In this document: positions 9,706-21,608 of the stretch, piece after piece
Numbering within the stretch: the first letter of the stretch is position 1
How the letters are laid out: each line of letters begins with the position of its first letter
Assembly (NCBI RefSeq): GCF_029525575.1
Contig: NZ_JAPDIA010000003.1
Coordinates: 984,214 to 1,048,213, forward strand
Reading direction: 5' to 3'
DNA: 64,000 nt
DNA from: Cohnella rhizosphaerae
GTDB lineage: Bacteria; Bacillota; Bacilli; Paenibacillales; Paenibacillaceae
Made by a program: the position numbers and the translations under genes
The notes under the pieces: model-generated
Seen by the model: the letters and a program-made list of their open reading frames with translations, nothing else
Databases searched by the model: none
Told to the model about the DNA's origin: nothing

Positions 9706-12700
9706 ATGTCAATCGCATGGACGCGTATTCGCAGGCAGATCGCATGGTGGACCGCGGGGCTGTTGGCCTTACAGCTTTTTGCAGGGCTAGGCGTCGTTAA
9801 CGTTGCAAGCGCTGCCATCGCGGCGGACGCATTCGCGGACCAGCCCGGGGGAGAGAGCCAGTGGGTCGTGGCCGGGTCGTTTACCGACTGGAACCAAGCG
9901 CCGGCCACCTCAGCAGGGCGCATGAAGCATCTGGTCGGCGGGTTTTATGCCTACTCCGTCGTGCTGCCGTCGGGCACGCATGAATTCAAGCTGACCAAGA
10001 ACGGGACATGGGAGGGCTTCAGCAACGGCGGCGACAATTTTTCGCTGACGCTTGCCGAGGAGACGAAGGTAAACTTCTACGTCAACGAAGAGATCGGCCA
10101 GGCGCGCATCACGGCGTCTGGCGTCACGGGGCTTGCCCAATACGCGCCTGCGCTGGGCGAGGACAAGTGGCCGCGTCTCGTCGGCAGCCTTCAGCGGGCG
10201 CTGGGGGGAGTCCGACGACTGGTCGCCGTCCACTTCGGCGCTGCGCTTCGTCGACTACAACTTTGACGGCAGCGTCTACAAGTACCAGGCGAATATTCCG
10301 CAGGGCCGTTACGAGGCCAAAGTCGCTTTCGGTCCAGGCTGGGACGAGAGCTACGGCGACGGCGGCGGCAATCTGGCGCTGGATATCCCGGATGAAGCCT
10401 ATACGGTTTTCACCATCGACTACAACAGTCCGAACAGGCAGCTCGGCGCCAAAAGCGTGCTTCAAAACGGCGGCTTCGACGGAAAAATCGACAAATCGGG
10501 CATCCGGTTCGACAGCCGTTCGACGACATTCAAGAAACCGTTCGGCGCTCTCAAGGAGGGAACGGAGGCGCTGACGCTTCGCGTCGCGGCCTCCAAGGAC
10601 GATGTCCAGCTCGCTCGGGCGGAGCTGACGAACGGCGAGGGAATGACGCGTACGTTCGATATGCGAAAAACGACTTCGGTCGCGGGAAGCGACTACTTTG
10701 AAACGACGATCCCGGCGGCGACCTTTACGCCGATCGGCGTATGGGGCTACAAGTTCATCCTGGTCGACGGGGCGACGAAGGTCGAGCTGGGCGACGACAA
10801 GAGCGGCAGCATCGCGCGCGGCGGTACCGGCGTCGTGTCGGACGAAGGCGCGGTCCCTTTCGACTTGACCGTGTACAGCGCGGACTTCCGCACGCCGGAC
10901 TGGATGAAGGAAGCGGTCGTCTATCAGATCTTCCCTGACCGCTTCTTCGACGGCGACGAGACGAACAACCGTGCGAAGGTCGTGGACGGCTACCGGGGCA
11001 ACCGCTCCGAATCCGACGCGACGAGCGAGATCGACGCATTCCCGCTGCAGTACTTTGACGGCGGCGTCGCGAACGATCCGGCGCCGGGTCAGGTTGCGGG
11101 CCAGTGGAGCGACGTGCCGGAAAATCCGGATCGGGTCAAGCCGGAGAACCTGCCCTATTATCCGGACGCGAAGACGGACGGCGTATGGACCAACGAATTT
11201 TACGGCGGGGATCTGCAGGGCGTTCAGCAGAAGCTCGGCTACCTCAAGTCGATCGGCGTCAATACGATCTACTTCAACCCGATCGCCTGGGCGGCGTCCA
11301 ACCACAAGTACGATGCGACGGACTACAAGCATCTCGATCCGATGTTCGGCGAGCCGGTGTACAACACCCCGGGCGATCCGGCGTCGGGCCTGAACTACGA
11401 GGCGACGCGCGTCGCTTCGGACAAGATTTTCATCGATTTCGCCAAGGCCGCGAAGGCGGAAGGCATCCGCATTATCGGCGACGGCGTGTTTAACCACGTC
11501 GGCGACGACTCGGTTTATTTCGACCGCTACGAGAAGTACCCCGAGATCGGCGCTTACGAATACTGGGCGAAGGTGTACGACCTTCAGAACGCTGCGCCAG
11601 GCATGACGCTCGAACAGGCGAAGAGCGAAGCGCAAGCCTTTTACACCGGCAAGATCAATCCGAAGACAGGCGTCAACTACAAATATCCGGAGGACTTTTC
11701 CTATACGACGTGGTTCACGATCGAGAACAAGAAGGTGCCTGACCGCGACGGCACCAACACGCACTACAAGTACGACGCGTGGTGGAGCTATGACTCGCTG
11801 CCCGTGATCGATGCGATGACGCCGCAGGAGGGAGACGCGCAGGCGATCGGCGGTCCGCAGGAGGCCCACGAATGGAACAATGCGGCCTACCGCGAAGAGG
11901 TCATCGGCCATGATCTGTCGGGCAAGACCGAACCGGAAGCGGCCGAGGCGATGCAAAAGGTCGTCTCCCAGCGCTGGGTGTGGATGGGCACGAGCGGCTG
12001 GCGGCTCGACGTCGCGCCCGACGTATCTACGGGCACTTGGAAAAAGTTCAGGGAAGCCGTCAAATCTACGGCCGGCCTGAAGGACGCTAGCGGAAATACG
12101 ATCGACGAGCCGATCATTCTCGGCGAAGAATGGGGCGTCGCGACGCATTATCTGCTGGGCGACCAGTTCGATTCCGTCATGAACTACCGTTTCCGGGGCG
12201 CGCTGCAGTCGTTCATGATCGGCGGCGACGCGAAGGCGTTCAACGAGACGCTCGAATCGATCCGCGAGGACTATCCGAAGGAGGCCTGGCAGGTCATGCT
12301 GAATCTGATGGACTCCCACGATACGACGCGTTCGATCACGAAGCTGGACTTCCCGTCCTATGAGGAGGAGCATCTGATCGTGGCGCCGGAGGCATCCGAC
12401 AAGGCGCTGAAGCGCCAGGCGCTCGTCGCGCTGTTCCAACTGGGCTACCCCGGCGCGCCGACGATCTACTACGGAGACGAGGTCGGACTGACCGGCACGA
12501 AGGATCCGGACTCCAGACGGACGTTCCCTTGGGAGCGCGTAACGGGCAGCGGATCCGGCTATGAGGGCGTCGGCCGCTATGCGGAGCTGTTCAAGACGTA
12601 TCAGGACGCGGCTGCGGTTCGCCATGCCAACGATGTGTTCAGCACCGGCGAGCTGAAGGCGGCCTACGCCGAAGGCGACGTGATCGCGTTCGCCCGCAAG

Positions 12701-15700
12701 ACCGCGACCAAAGGCGGCCTCGTCGCGATCAACCGTTCCGAGACGGCCAAGGAGATCGAAGCGGACGTGACCGGCTTCCTGCCCGATGGACTGGAGCTGC
12801 GGGATGAGCTGGGCGGCACCATTGAGACGCAAGTGGAAAACGGCAAGATCAAGCTGACGCTGCCCGCGCTGTCAGGCGTCATGATGGTATCGACAGGCGA
12901 GCTCGGGACGGTCGCCGAGGTTCAGGGCTTAACCGCGACGGCCGGCAACGGCAAGGTCGATCTCGCCTGGCAGGCGGTTGACGGCGCCGAAGGCTACCGC
13001 GTCTACCGCGCGCTGATCGAGGGCGGCGCGTTGACGATGGTCGGCGACGTGGAAGCGGGTACGCTCGCATACACGGATCAGGCCGATATCGTTAACGCAA
13101 CCAAGTATTATTATGCGGTTACCGCCTACAGCGGCCAGTCGGAAAGTCTGATCGGCGCCATGGTATCCGCGACGCCGTATTATCCGATTCAATCGGTGTC
13201 GGCGCCATCCTCCGTGACGGGCATCGTCTATGCGGGCGTCGGCAGCAAGATCGAGGGCGTCACGGTGGCCGTCGCGGTGCCGGGCCTTACGGACAATCCG
13301 GCCCATGCGGGCAAAGCGGCGCCGAATCTCCCCGGCAAGCTGTACTTTTATCCGGAGGATGGAGATTCCGCCGACGCCGTGGGCGTGACGCTGCGCTACA
13401 AGGAAGACGCGGGGGGCCGCGAAGGTGTATCGCGCTTCCTTCGAGCCGACTGCGCCGGGCGTGTATCGCTACTATGCCGTTTTCTCCTCGGATAACGAAG
13501 AGACCTGGGTGTCCTCCGAAGAAAATTCGGTGACCGTATACCAGTCGAACGCCGATACCGAGCCGCCGGCCGCGCCTGCGCTGGGCGGACTGCTCGAGGA
13601 GTCCGGCCGCGCGAGCCTGTCCTGGACGGCCGACGACGAATCGATCGCCGGCTTTGATATTTACCGCCAATCCGTGACGGATGCGGTGTACCGCAAGATC
13701 GCGACCGTCGCCAAGGAGGCGCGCGCCTACACGGACTTCACGGTGAACAACGACACGACGTACACGTATAAGGTGGCCGCCTTCGACCAGGCTTACAACC
13801 GCGCTTTCTCGGAACCGCAAACGGTGACGCCGAGGCTGGTCATGATCGACGTGACGCTTCGTCTCCACCTGCCGGACTATACGCCGACGACGGACGACAT
13901 CACGATCGCGGGGGGACTTCAATGGCTGGAACGTGTCGTCGACCAAGCTGACGGTGCCGAGCGGCGCGACCACACGCGAGGTCGTGGAATACTCGTTCAA
14001 GATGATGGCGGGCAAGTCGATTCAGTATAAATACGCCCGCGGCGACTGGAGCAAGGAGGCGTTCACGAGCCACAACCGGGTGCAAAACGATACGACCGAT
14101 CCGGGCAACTGGGCGTACAGCTCGACGGACACGAACATGCAGCTTCGGATCGCGAACCAGGGCGGCAACAAAATGGCGATCGACGATTATGTGCTCCGCT
14201 GGGTCGACATGCCGATGGCGATCTATCAGCCGCGCAAATCGTACGGCGACGACATTGCCTATTCGACGGAGGAGAAGAGCTTCTCGCTCCGCGCCGCGGT
14301 GCCGTACGGCGTAGCGTTCACTATTAACGAGCATCCCATCCCCGCGGACGCGATGGACGACCGCGGCAACGTGCTGGTGAACGATATCCCGCTCGCGCAG
14401 GGCAAGAACGTCTTTACGCTGCATATCGAGCCGACGGCCGAGACGCTGAATCTGCCTTTTTTACACGGATAAAGGCAGGGCGTCGCAGGCGACGAAGACG
14501 ATCAAGCTGGAAATCACGCGGACGAGCGGCGATATCGAATCGCCGACGCCTACATCAACGCCGACACCAACACCGACACCAACGCCAACGCCGCCTCCTG
14601 CCGGCAATGGACCGACTCCGACACCATCTCCGACCAGCGGGCCGGCGGAGGTGCGTATCGCGGCCGACAAGCTTACGCCCGGCGCGGACGGTACGGTGAA
14701 GATCGAGATTCCGACAGGCGCGACGCGCATCGTGCTCCCGGCGAACGCAGGGGGAGCTGCTGAAGTCGGGCGAGCTGACGCTCGTCAAGGGCGACCTGAC
14801 CGTATCGCTGCCGGCCGGGTTGCTGTCGGGGGCCGCCGGGGTCGTTGAAAAGACGACGCAGTTGACGCTCGATATCGCACCGCTGACCGCTTCGCAAGCC
14901 GAGGCGCTGGTCGCCAAGGCAGATCGGGAAGGGCGCGACGTGCGGCTGGCCGGGGGAGGTTTACGACTTTGCCCTTACCGCCGTTGGCGAGAACGGAGCG
15001 AGCCAGGACATTCATGAGCTTGCGCAGCCGGCGAAGATTTCGATCCGGCTGGCGGCGAATGCCGACCGCGATATCGCGGGGGATCTATTACGTAGACGAC
15101 AATGGTCGAATGGAATACGTACGAAGCGCAAGGTCGGACGACGGGGTGCTGACCGTATCCGTCGCGCACTTCAGCAAGTATGCGGCGCTTCAGGTCGATG
15201 CGGCATTTACGGACGTTCCGTCCGCGCACTGGGCATGGAAGGCTGTACGGTCGCTGGCCGCGAAGCAGGTCGTGAACGGTACGGCGCCTGCGCGCTTCGA
15301 TCCGTCGCGGCAGGTGACGCGCGCCGAATTCGCGGCGATGCTTAGCCGTTCCCTCGGACTCGCCGCGCCGCAGAAGGAGGCGTCGCCGTTCGGCGATGTC
15401 GCTCCCGGCGTCTGGTACGGCGATGCTGTCGCGGCGGCCGCCGAGGCAGGCATCGTGAACGGGCGGAGCGCGAGCGCGTTCGCGCCGAATGAAGGCATCA
15501 CGCGCGAGGAGATGGCCGTGATGCTCATGCGGGCTTACGACTATGCGAACGCGGATGCGGCAAGCGCGGCAGGCGATGCCGAGACGGGCGCGGCAGCGCC
15601 GTTCGCGGACGCAGCCGCGTTCAGCGGCTGGGCCGCCGGCGCGATCGATCGCGCAGCGGGACTTGGCCTGCTGTCGGGCCGCGACGGCCGCGTGTTCGAC

Positions 15701-15763
15701 GCGAAGTCGGGTCTGACGCGCGCCGAGAGCGCGCAGGCGCTCTACAAGCTGCTCGACCTTTAA
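9706..15763 (+). CDS. S-layer-anchored amylopullulanase / GH13 alpha-amylase family enzyme
   Basis: About 2016 residues after removing seven insertions (G6 at 10203, 13411, 13910; T6 at 14457; G5 at 14750, 14952, 15078). Start ATG 9706 with AGGAGG at 9688-9693. Order: signal peptide (to ~40); two X25/E-set domains (~40-260); CBM34-like segment; GH13 catalytic barrel (~400-1060) with the conserved regions GDGVFNH, GWRLDVAPD (nucleophile Asp), ILGEEWG (acid/base Glu) and LMDSHDT; FN3 domain; a second FN3; a CBM20-like starch-binding domain (ITIAGDFNGWN); Pro/Thr-repeat linker; three SLH domains at the end. It hydrolyses starch or pullulan outside the cell while bound to the wall. Only one catalytic domain is present. 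The neighbouring importer would take up the released oligosaccharides. Confidence 0.88.
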
Positions 15764-15792
15764 AGAATGGTTTAATCGCCCAATCGACGAAG

Positions 15793-15833
15793 CCCTTTGC
15801 TGTCGGGAACGCTCCGGCTTGCAAAGGGTTTTT
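15793..15833 (+). terminator. Rho-independent terminator after the amylopullulanase
   Basis: Arms CCCTTTGC (15793-15800) and GCAAAGGG (15821-15828) followed by TTTTT. Confidence 0.75.
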
Positions 15834-16148
15834 CGATTGAAAGGGGCGTTTTTTCCGTTTGAACGGTATCCCCTTGCGTCAGGAAGGGCGAAGAATCGTG
15901 CGTGGCGAGCTCATTGTTGTCTCGGGCAGCCGGATCTCGAACATAGCCATCGCATTCCTGAGCGAAGGGGATATCGTTCAAATGTGCCAAAATGACGTGG
16001 AGGTGTACGCGTAGATCGACAGTCGGCGGGATGGGAACTGCGGGGGGATCGGCTTTGAAGGGAGGAGCGATGCGATGACGCGAGCGCATGCCGGCGTCGG
16101 GGAGCAAGTCCTCGCTTGCTCTCCCGTACAATTGCGAAGGGATGGCGG
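15834..16148. other. Intergenic region without a convincing gene
   Basis: About 315 bp between the terminator and the end of the convergent response-regulator gene. ORFs on both strands lack ribosome binding sites and show no recognisable motif. I see no promoter or RNA element I can support. Confidence 0.4.
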
Positions 16149-17807
16149 TCAGGCGTTATTTTTGCGGAACTGATTGGGCGACAGGCCCGTCAGCTTTTTG
16201 AACACTTTGCTGAAATATTTCTCGTCCGCGTAGCCGACCATCTCGGCGACCTGGGCGATCTTGAAGAGCGGGTTCCCGAGGAGCAGCTTGGCTTTGTCGA
16301 TTCGGATGCGGCAGAGGAAATCGATGAGATTCTCGCCGGTCTCTTGCTTGAATCTGCGGGAGATGTACTCCCGGCTCAAGTAAAATTGGCTGGCGATATC
16401 CTGCAAGGTGAGCTCTTTGTTGTAGTGCTGTTCGATAAAGCGAATGACGGCCGGAATCGCGCTCTGCGACTGCTGGCTTGCGGCGGCGCGACGGCGCGAC
16501 CAGGCGGCCAGGAAGTCGCGGAACGCGGTCTCCAGGCGGTCCAGGTCGAGTCGTCCGCGTTCGTCCAGCGGAAGAATGTCGCTCGGATTCGGAGGTTCGT
16601 CCGACCCGTCGCCAGGCGAATGCCCGCTGCGCTGCTGGCCGTCGGCGCTCGCGGTCTCCGCCGCTCGCCACCGCTGCAGCATCTCGGCGAAGGCCGTCCG
16701 CCAGCGCTCGAACTGCTCGCTGCTGATGCGCGGCATTCGGCGCAGATCGGCGAAGAGGCGGCTGGCGGCGTCCCGGATCTGCTTGTCCGAGCCGCTCAGG
16801 ACGGCGAGGCGCAGGCTCTCCTCGTATTCTTCGAGCCGCGGGGCCGCCGATGCGCGGACCGCCGCCGCATCGCTGCGGTAATAGTAGGCGCGCTCCGCCA
16901 GCAAATCGCGATCCCGCAGCGCGGCCTTGGCGGCCTGATAGGAATTCGCCGCGCCTTTGGGAAAGGGCTGGGCAATGCCGATGCCGAAGTCGAAGCGGCA
17001 TTTGAGCGTCAGCAGACAGCAGTCGTTGATCTCCGACAGCAGCGCCTGCACGGCCGCATCGGATCCGCCTGCCCAGTTCGCGTCGATCCAAAAGTAGATC
17101 AGAATCTCGTCCTCCGAACGGAGATTGCGGCATGCGATCCCCCGGCTGCCTTGACGAAGCACTTCGTCGGCGATATTGGTGAGCGTGAAGTACAGCAAAT
17201 CCCGGTTGTGGGCATAGCGCTCCGCGACTTCGGACGAAGCGGAGCCCAGGTCGAGCACGGCGACGAGGCAGGCGGAAGATTGCCGGAAGACCGGCTCGCC
17301 CTGAAGGGCAAGCTGCGCATGGCCGTAAGAATCGCCGCCGCCGAGCAGGTCGGAGAAGATGCGGTCGCGCATGACCGGCCGAAGCTGGTTGATCTCCATG
17401 CTGCGCGCGAGCGCCTGCCGGCGGGATTGATCCTGTTCGCTCCATCGGGCGACCGCGCGCCGGAGCGCGCCGGCGAGCTGCTCGGGATCGATGGGCTTCA
17501 GCAGATAGTCCTGTCCGCCGTGTTGCATCGTGCCGCGCACAAGATGGAAGTCGTCGTGACCGCTGATGACGATCTTCTGGATATCGGGCCGATGCGTCTG
17601 AAGCCAGGCAAGCAGGTCCAGCCCTCCCTGCACGGGCATCATCATATCGGTGATGACGATGGCCGGCCGCACGCTGTCGATCAGCGCAGCCGCCTCTTGT
17701 CCGTTGGCCGCTTCATGGATCTCGCTGATGCCGAGCGATTCCCAATCGATGAGCAGGCGGACGGCTTCCCGCACGTGACGCTCGTCGTCCACGATGACGA
17801 TTTTCAT
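16149..17807 (-). CDS. AraC-type response regulator, YesN family
   Basis: 552 residues. N-terminal receiver domain (1-120): acidic pocket DDE near residue 7, phosphoacceptor Asp in VITDMMMP, and Lys in YLLKPID. Middle ~300 residues are variable, as in this family. The C-terminus is an AraC DNA-binding domain (LTLQDIASQFYLSREYISRRFKQETG, then IAQVAEMVGYADEKYFSKVFKKLTG). Start ATG 17807 overlaps the stop of the upstream kinase by four bases (ATGA), so the two are co-translated. Expected to activate the divergent sugar importer at 19872. Confidence 0.9.
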   Translation of the reverse strand: MKIVIVDDERHVREAVRLLIDWESLGISEIHEAANGQEAAALIDSVRPAIVITDMMMPVQGGLDLLAWLQTHRPDIQKIVISGHDDFHLVRGTMQHGGQDYLLKPIDPEQLAGALRRAVARWSEQDQSRRQALARSMEINQLRPVMRDRIFSDLLGGGDSYGHAQLALQGEPVFRQSSACLVAVLDLGSASSEVAERYAHNRDLLYFTLTNIADEVLRQGSRGIACRNLRSEDEILIYFWIDANWAGGSDAAVQALLSEINDCCLLTLKCRFDFGIGIAQPFPKGAANSYQAAKAALRDRDLLAERAYYYRSDAAAVRASAAPRLEEYEESLRLAVLSGSDKQIRDAASRLFADLRRMPRISSEQFERWRTAFAEMLQRWRAAETASADGQQRSGHSPGDGSDEPPNPSDILPLDERGRLDLDRLETAFRDFLAAWSRRRAAASQQSQSAIPAVIRFIEQHYNKELTLQDIASQFYLSREYISRRFKQETGENLIDFLCRIRIDKAKLLLGNPLFKIAQVAEMVGYADEKYFSKVFKKLTGLSPNQFRKNNA

Positions 17808-19762
17808 GGCTGTTCCCCCTTGTTCGATTCGACTGTGCGATCCGCGATATCCTGCCCGCTGTCCTCGGCGAGCGGCGCGCCGCGCAGCGGCATATGCAGC
17901 GCGACCTTGAAGCCGCCTCTGGCGGAGGCGTCCACGGTCAATCCCGCTTCTTCTCCGAAGTACAAACGGAGGCGCATGCCGACGTTGGCCAGGCCGATCT
18001 GTCCGCCCGCGCCTTCCTCGACGTTCGCCTGCGCCAGGCGGGCGCGAAGGCCGGCGAGCGCGTCCGGCCCCATGCCTTTCCCGTTATCCTCGACTTCGAC
18101 GCGCAGCAGCGCATGATCGGTCTCCAGCTTGGCCCGCACCCGCAGCGCGTCGCTCGCAGGCCGGTCGATTTGTCCCGAACGGCTCGCAATTTCGCCGCCG
18201 GCGCCCGCGGCCCGGGGTTCGTAGCCGTGCTTGAAGTAATTCTCGATGAGCGGCTGGAGCAGCATCTTGGGCACCGGAATGTCCATCGCATCGGCATCGA
18301 TATCGTATTGGACGTCCAGATCCTCGCCGAACCGCTGCTTCTGAAGCTCCAGGTAAGCCTTGGCATGCGCGAGCTCCACGGACAACGGCACGACGCTCTC
18401 TTCGGTGTTCATGCTATAGCGCATCATTCGGGCCATCGCCGCCACGAGTCCGTAGACTCTGGGCGCGTTCGACTGCAAGGCGAGCGTCCCGATGGACTGC
18501 AGCGCATTATTCAAAAAGTGGGGATTGATCTGGGCCTGCATCGCCTTCAGCTGGTTCGTCTTGTTCGCGAGCGCCAGCTTGTATTCCCGGTTGATCAGCT
18601 CCTCGATCGTCGATACCATCGTGCCGAAGCGTCGCGCCAGAACGCCGAACTCGTCGCTGCTGTTCGCGAGCCGGGCGTCGGCGCCCGCGCTCCATTTCCC
18701 TGCTTGGACCAGGTTCATCCGCGCGATGAGCTTCTTGATCGGACGGGTAAACTGAACGGAAACGACCAGCGTCGCAATGACGGCAACGACGAGCGACAGC
18801 GCGATGATGAGCGAGTTGATCACGCGAATGCCCTGCGCGTTCTGATACAAGTAAGCGTAGGGGAGCTGCTTCGCGACGATCCAGTCCATGAACTGCGTCT
18901 GCAGCGTATCGTAGACGACATAGCCGGAGAACGCCGAATCCGACCATTGGAAATCGCCGCTGCCGCCGCCTTCCGTCAGCAGCTTGCGCGTCCAGCCGTC
19001 TTGAAGCGTTCTGGCCGACTCCGGCCCGGTTCCGCATACGACATTTCCTCCGCGGTCGAGCACGTACAGCCGTTCCTCCTTCGACAACGCGAGCCGCCCG
19101 CACATGTCGTTCAGCTCGGTCAGCAGCACATCGATCGACAAATAGCCGATGACCTGGTCGCTCGGCGTGCGAATGATCGGGCGCCTGAGGGTGATCACGT
19201 CCCGGGGGGAGACGGATTGCCGCGAATCGAGCGCGTAGCTCGCGCTTTTGTGAGCCGGCTCCATGAAAGGCGCGGGGTCGTCCGCCCGTCCCGCAGGCCA
19301 GCCGCCGTCCGTTTCCCTTCCGCTGCGGAACAACCCGCGCGACAACCCGCGCGCGAGCAGGTACGACCAGCTGTCCTCGCCGCGGCCGATCTGCAGATGG
19401 ATCTGGTGGATTTCTTTGTTCGACTGGTACATGTTCAGCAAATGCTGGTAGATCGTCGTGCGATACGTCAGGTCTGCGGTCTCCGCATCCGCGCCGGGCG
19501 CCGTGAAGCGCTCGATGATGGCGTACAGGGAGGTCGGCGAATTGATCGAGTTGTAAACGCTTAACGAATCCCGGTTGAGCGTGTTCATATAGTTCAGGAT
19601 GTTGTTTTTTCCGACCTCGAGGAGGCTGCGGTTTTCCGCGATCGCCTTGTTCGTCACCTGGTTTTTAATATAAAAATCCGAGATGACCATGGACAGCGTC
19701 ATCGGGACGATGGTGGCCGCGAGGAGCAGCGCCATCAGCTTCGTGCGAATGCTTTTTTTCAA
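17804..19762 (-). CDS. Sensor histidine kinase, YesM family
   Basis: 652 residues. One transmembrane helix near 9-31, an extracellular sensor region of ~250 residues, a second helix near 290-310 and a HAMP segment. Then come the His_kinase phosphoacceptor motif QAQINPHFLNNALQSIG and an HATPase domain with the N-box ending in NYFKHGYEP and the G-box VEDNGKGMG. Starts at TTG 19762 behind a GGGGGAA ribosome binding site. Such kinases usually sense carbohydrate status together with the cognate ABC importer, here encoded divergently 110 bp away. Confidence 0.88.
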   Translation of the reverse strand: MKKSIRTKLMALLLAATIVPMTLSMVISDFYIKNQVTNKAIAENRSLLEVGKNNILNYMNTLNRDSLSVYNSINSPTSLYAIIERFTAPGADAETADLTYRTTIYQHLLNMYQSNKEIHQIHLQIGRGEDSWSYLLARGLSRGLFRSGRETDGGWPAGRADDPAPFMEPAHKSASYALDSRQSVSPRDVITLRRPIIRTPSDQVIGYLSIDVLLTELNDMCGRLALSKEERLYVLDRGGNVVCGTGPESARTLQDGWTRKLLTEGGGSGDFQWSDSAFSGYVVYDTLQTQFMDWIVAKQLPYAYLYQNAQGIRVINSLIIALSLVVAVIATLVVSVQFTRPIKKLIARMNLVQAGKWSAGADARLANSSDEFGVLARRFGTMVSTIEELINREYKLALANKTNQLKAMQAQINPHFLNNALQSIGTLALQSNAPRVYGLVAAMARMMRYSMNTEESVVPLSVELAHAKAYLELQKQRFGEDLDVQYDIDADAMDIPVPKMLLQPLIENYFKHGYEPRAAGAGGEIASRSGQIDRPASDALRVRAKLETDHALLRVEVEDNGKGMGPDALAGLRARLAQANVEEGAGGQIGLANVGMRLRLYFGEEAGLTVDASARGGFKVALHMPLRGAPLAEDSGQDIADRTVESNKGEQP

Positions 19763-19871
19763 CGCCGATTCCCCCCGAGGTCAATATATTACACCAAACC
19801 CATCATATCTATCGGTGGTCCATGTCGCAATATCGCTTTATATTTTACATAACGGAAAGGGAGTGTGCCTC
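19763..19871. promoter_or_regulatory. Divergent promoter region with a 16-bp motif shared with 21609
   Basis: Contains GGTCAATATATTACAC at 19779-19794. The same sequence with one change occurs at 21609-21624 ahead of the solute-binding gene of the same importer. This makes it a candidate binding site for the adjacent YesN-type regulator. AAAGGGAG (19856-19863) is the ribosome binding site for ATG 19872. Confidence 0.5.
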
Positions 19872-20763
19872 ATGGCTAAACGCGGCGGTAAATCCGGAGA
19901 ATGGCTGCAGCAGCTCGTGTTTGTCGGGCCGGGCCTGATCGTCTTTTCGATCATCGTGCTCGTGCCGTTTATGCTTGGCTTTTATTACTCGTTCACCGAG
20001 TGGAACGGTCTCGACCTGAACAAGGCGCATTGGACGGGCATGGACAATCTGAATCGCATTTTCATGCGCGACGACAAGTTTTGGGCCGCCTTCGGCTTCA
20101 CGCTGCGTTTTACGGCGGTCACGGTGCTGGCTTCGAACCTGCTGGCGTTCGTGCTGGCGCTCATGCTGACGCGGGCGCTGAAGACGCGCAATCTGCTGCG
20201 GACGGTGTTCTTCGTGCCGAACGTCATCGGCGGCATTCTGCTCGGCTATATTTGGCAGTTTATCTTCACCAAGGGCTTCAAGACGGTCGGGGAAATGACC
20301 GGCTGGTCCTTCTTCGAGCAGCCGTGGCTCGGTACGGCGGGCACCGGCTTCTGGGGGGCTCGTCATCGTGTTCGTCTGGCAGTCGGCCGGCTACATGATG
20401 GTCATCTACATCGCGGCGCTGACCGGCGTCCCGAAGGACATGCTCGAGGCGGCCACGATCGACGGCGCGGGCTACTGGCAAAGCATCCGCAAGGTGACGC
20501 TGCCGCTCATCATGCCGGCGGTCACGGTATGCTTGTTCCTCACCATCTCCAATGCCTTCAAGATGTTCGACCTGAACCTGTCGCTCACAAAGGGCGGCCC
20601 GGGGACGTCGACCCAGTCGCTCGCCTACAATATCTACGCGGAGGCGCTGGTGAATAACCGGTACGGCCTCGGCACGGCGAAGGCGATGCTGTTCTTCCTG
20701 GCCGTCTCGCTGATCGCGGTGACGCAAGTATGGCTCACCAAGCGCAAGGAGGTGGAAGCGTGA
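19872..20763 (+). CDS. Sugar ABC permease, UgpA/MsmF type (one frame error)
   Basis: 296 residues after correcting G6 at 20353-20358 to G5. Six transmembrane helices; EAA loop LEAATIDGAGYWQSIRKVTLP. The corrected junction reads GFWGLVIVFVWQSAGY, as expected for the family. One half of the channel of a CUT1-type sugar importer; it overlaps the next gene by one base (TGATG). Confidence 0.85.
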
Positions 20764-21602
20764 TGAACCGCGAACGTTCGCTGCGCTACAGGCTCGCCGG
20801 CATCGAGGTTTTCGCGATTTTGCTGGCGCTGCTGTTTCTCGCTCCGTTTTACTTCGTGCTCGTCAATTCCCTCAAGACGCTCGGCGAAATTCTAGTCGAC
20901 GCGGCCTCGCTGCCGGACGCGTACAAGTTCTCGAACTACTCGCGGGTGTGGGACATGATCCGCTTCCCGACCGCGCTTCGCAACTCCGTCGTCATCACGG
21001 CGATCAGCGTCGCCGGCATCGTGACGATCAGCTCCATGACCGCTTACCGGCTCGTCCGCAAGCCGACGCGCTTCAACAACCTGCTTTTCCTTGCGTTTAT
21101 CTCGTCGATGATCATCCCGTTCCAGTCGGTCATGCTGCAGCTCGTGCGCGTGACGAGCATTCTGGAACTGCGCGGCGACCTGCTCGGCATCGTCGTCTGT
21201 TATCTCGGCTTCGGCCTTGCGCTGTCGGTGTTTTTGTTTCACGGGTTCATCAAAGGCGTGCCGCTCGAGATCGAGGAGGCCGCGGTCATGGACGGCTGCT
21301 CGCCTTACGGCGTGTTCTGGCGGATCGTATTCCCGCTGCTGAAGCCGATCGCCGTCACCGTCGTCATTCTCAACACGCTCTGGATCTGGAACGACTACCT
21401 GCTGCCCGTGCTCATCATCGGCTCCAACAAAGATTTGACGACGATTCCGCTCGCGGTCACGCGGTTTTTCGGACAATATACGAAGCAATGGGATCTCGCG
21501 CTCGCCGGTCTCGCCATGAGCGTCACTCCCATCGTCTTGCTTTTCCTGCTGCTGCAGAAGTATATCGTCGAAGGCATCACCGCGGGCTCGGTCAAAGGAT
21601 AG
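20763..21602 (+). CDS. Sugar ABC permease, MsmG/UgpE type
   Basis: 279 residues, intact, six helices, EAA loop IEEAAVMDGCSPYGVFWRIVFPL. Start ATG 20763 with AGGAGG (20747-20752). Second half of the channel; partner of the preceding gene. The ATPase is absent from the operon, as usual for these importers in Paenibacillaceae. Confidence 0.88.
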   Translation: MNRERSLRYRLAGIEVFAILLALLFLAPFYFVLVNSLKTLGEILVDAASLPDAYKFSNYSRVWDMIRFPTALRNSVVITAISVAGIVTISSMTAYRLVRKPTRFNNLLFLAFISSMIIPFQSVMLQLVRVTSILELRGDLLGIVVCYLGFGLALSVFLFHGFIKGVPLEIEEAAVMDGCSPYGVFWRIVFPLLKPIAVTVVILNTLWIWNDYLLPVLIIGSNKDLTTIPLAVTRFFGQYTKQWDLALAGLAMSVTPIVLLFLLLQKYIVEGITAGSVKG

Positions 21603-21608
21603 GGTCCG

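Noticed and set aside
10124..12832. 902-codon minus-strand frame across the amylopullulanase gene
   Set aside because: Antisense shadow of a GC-rich gene: Arg/Val/Leu-rich composition, no motif, no ribosome binding site, and the plus strand carries a full GH13 enzyme.
15840..16131. 119-codon minus-strand ORF after the amylopullulanase, possible spore germination gene
   Set aside because: No motif of the Ger families fits and there is no ribosome binding site.
16116..19564. 666- and 556-codon plus-strand frames opposite the YesN/YesM genes
   Set aside because: Shadows of the two-component genes on the minus strand, which show all catalytic motifs.
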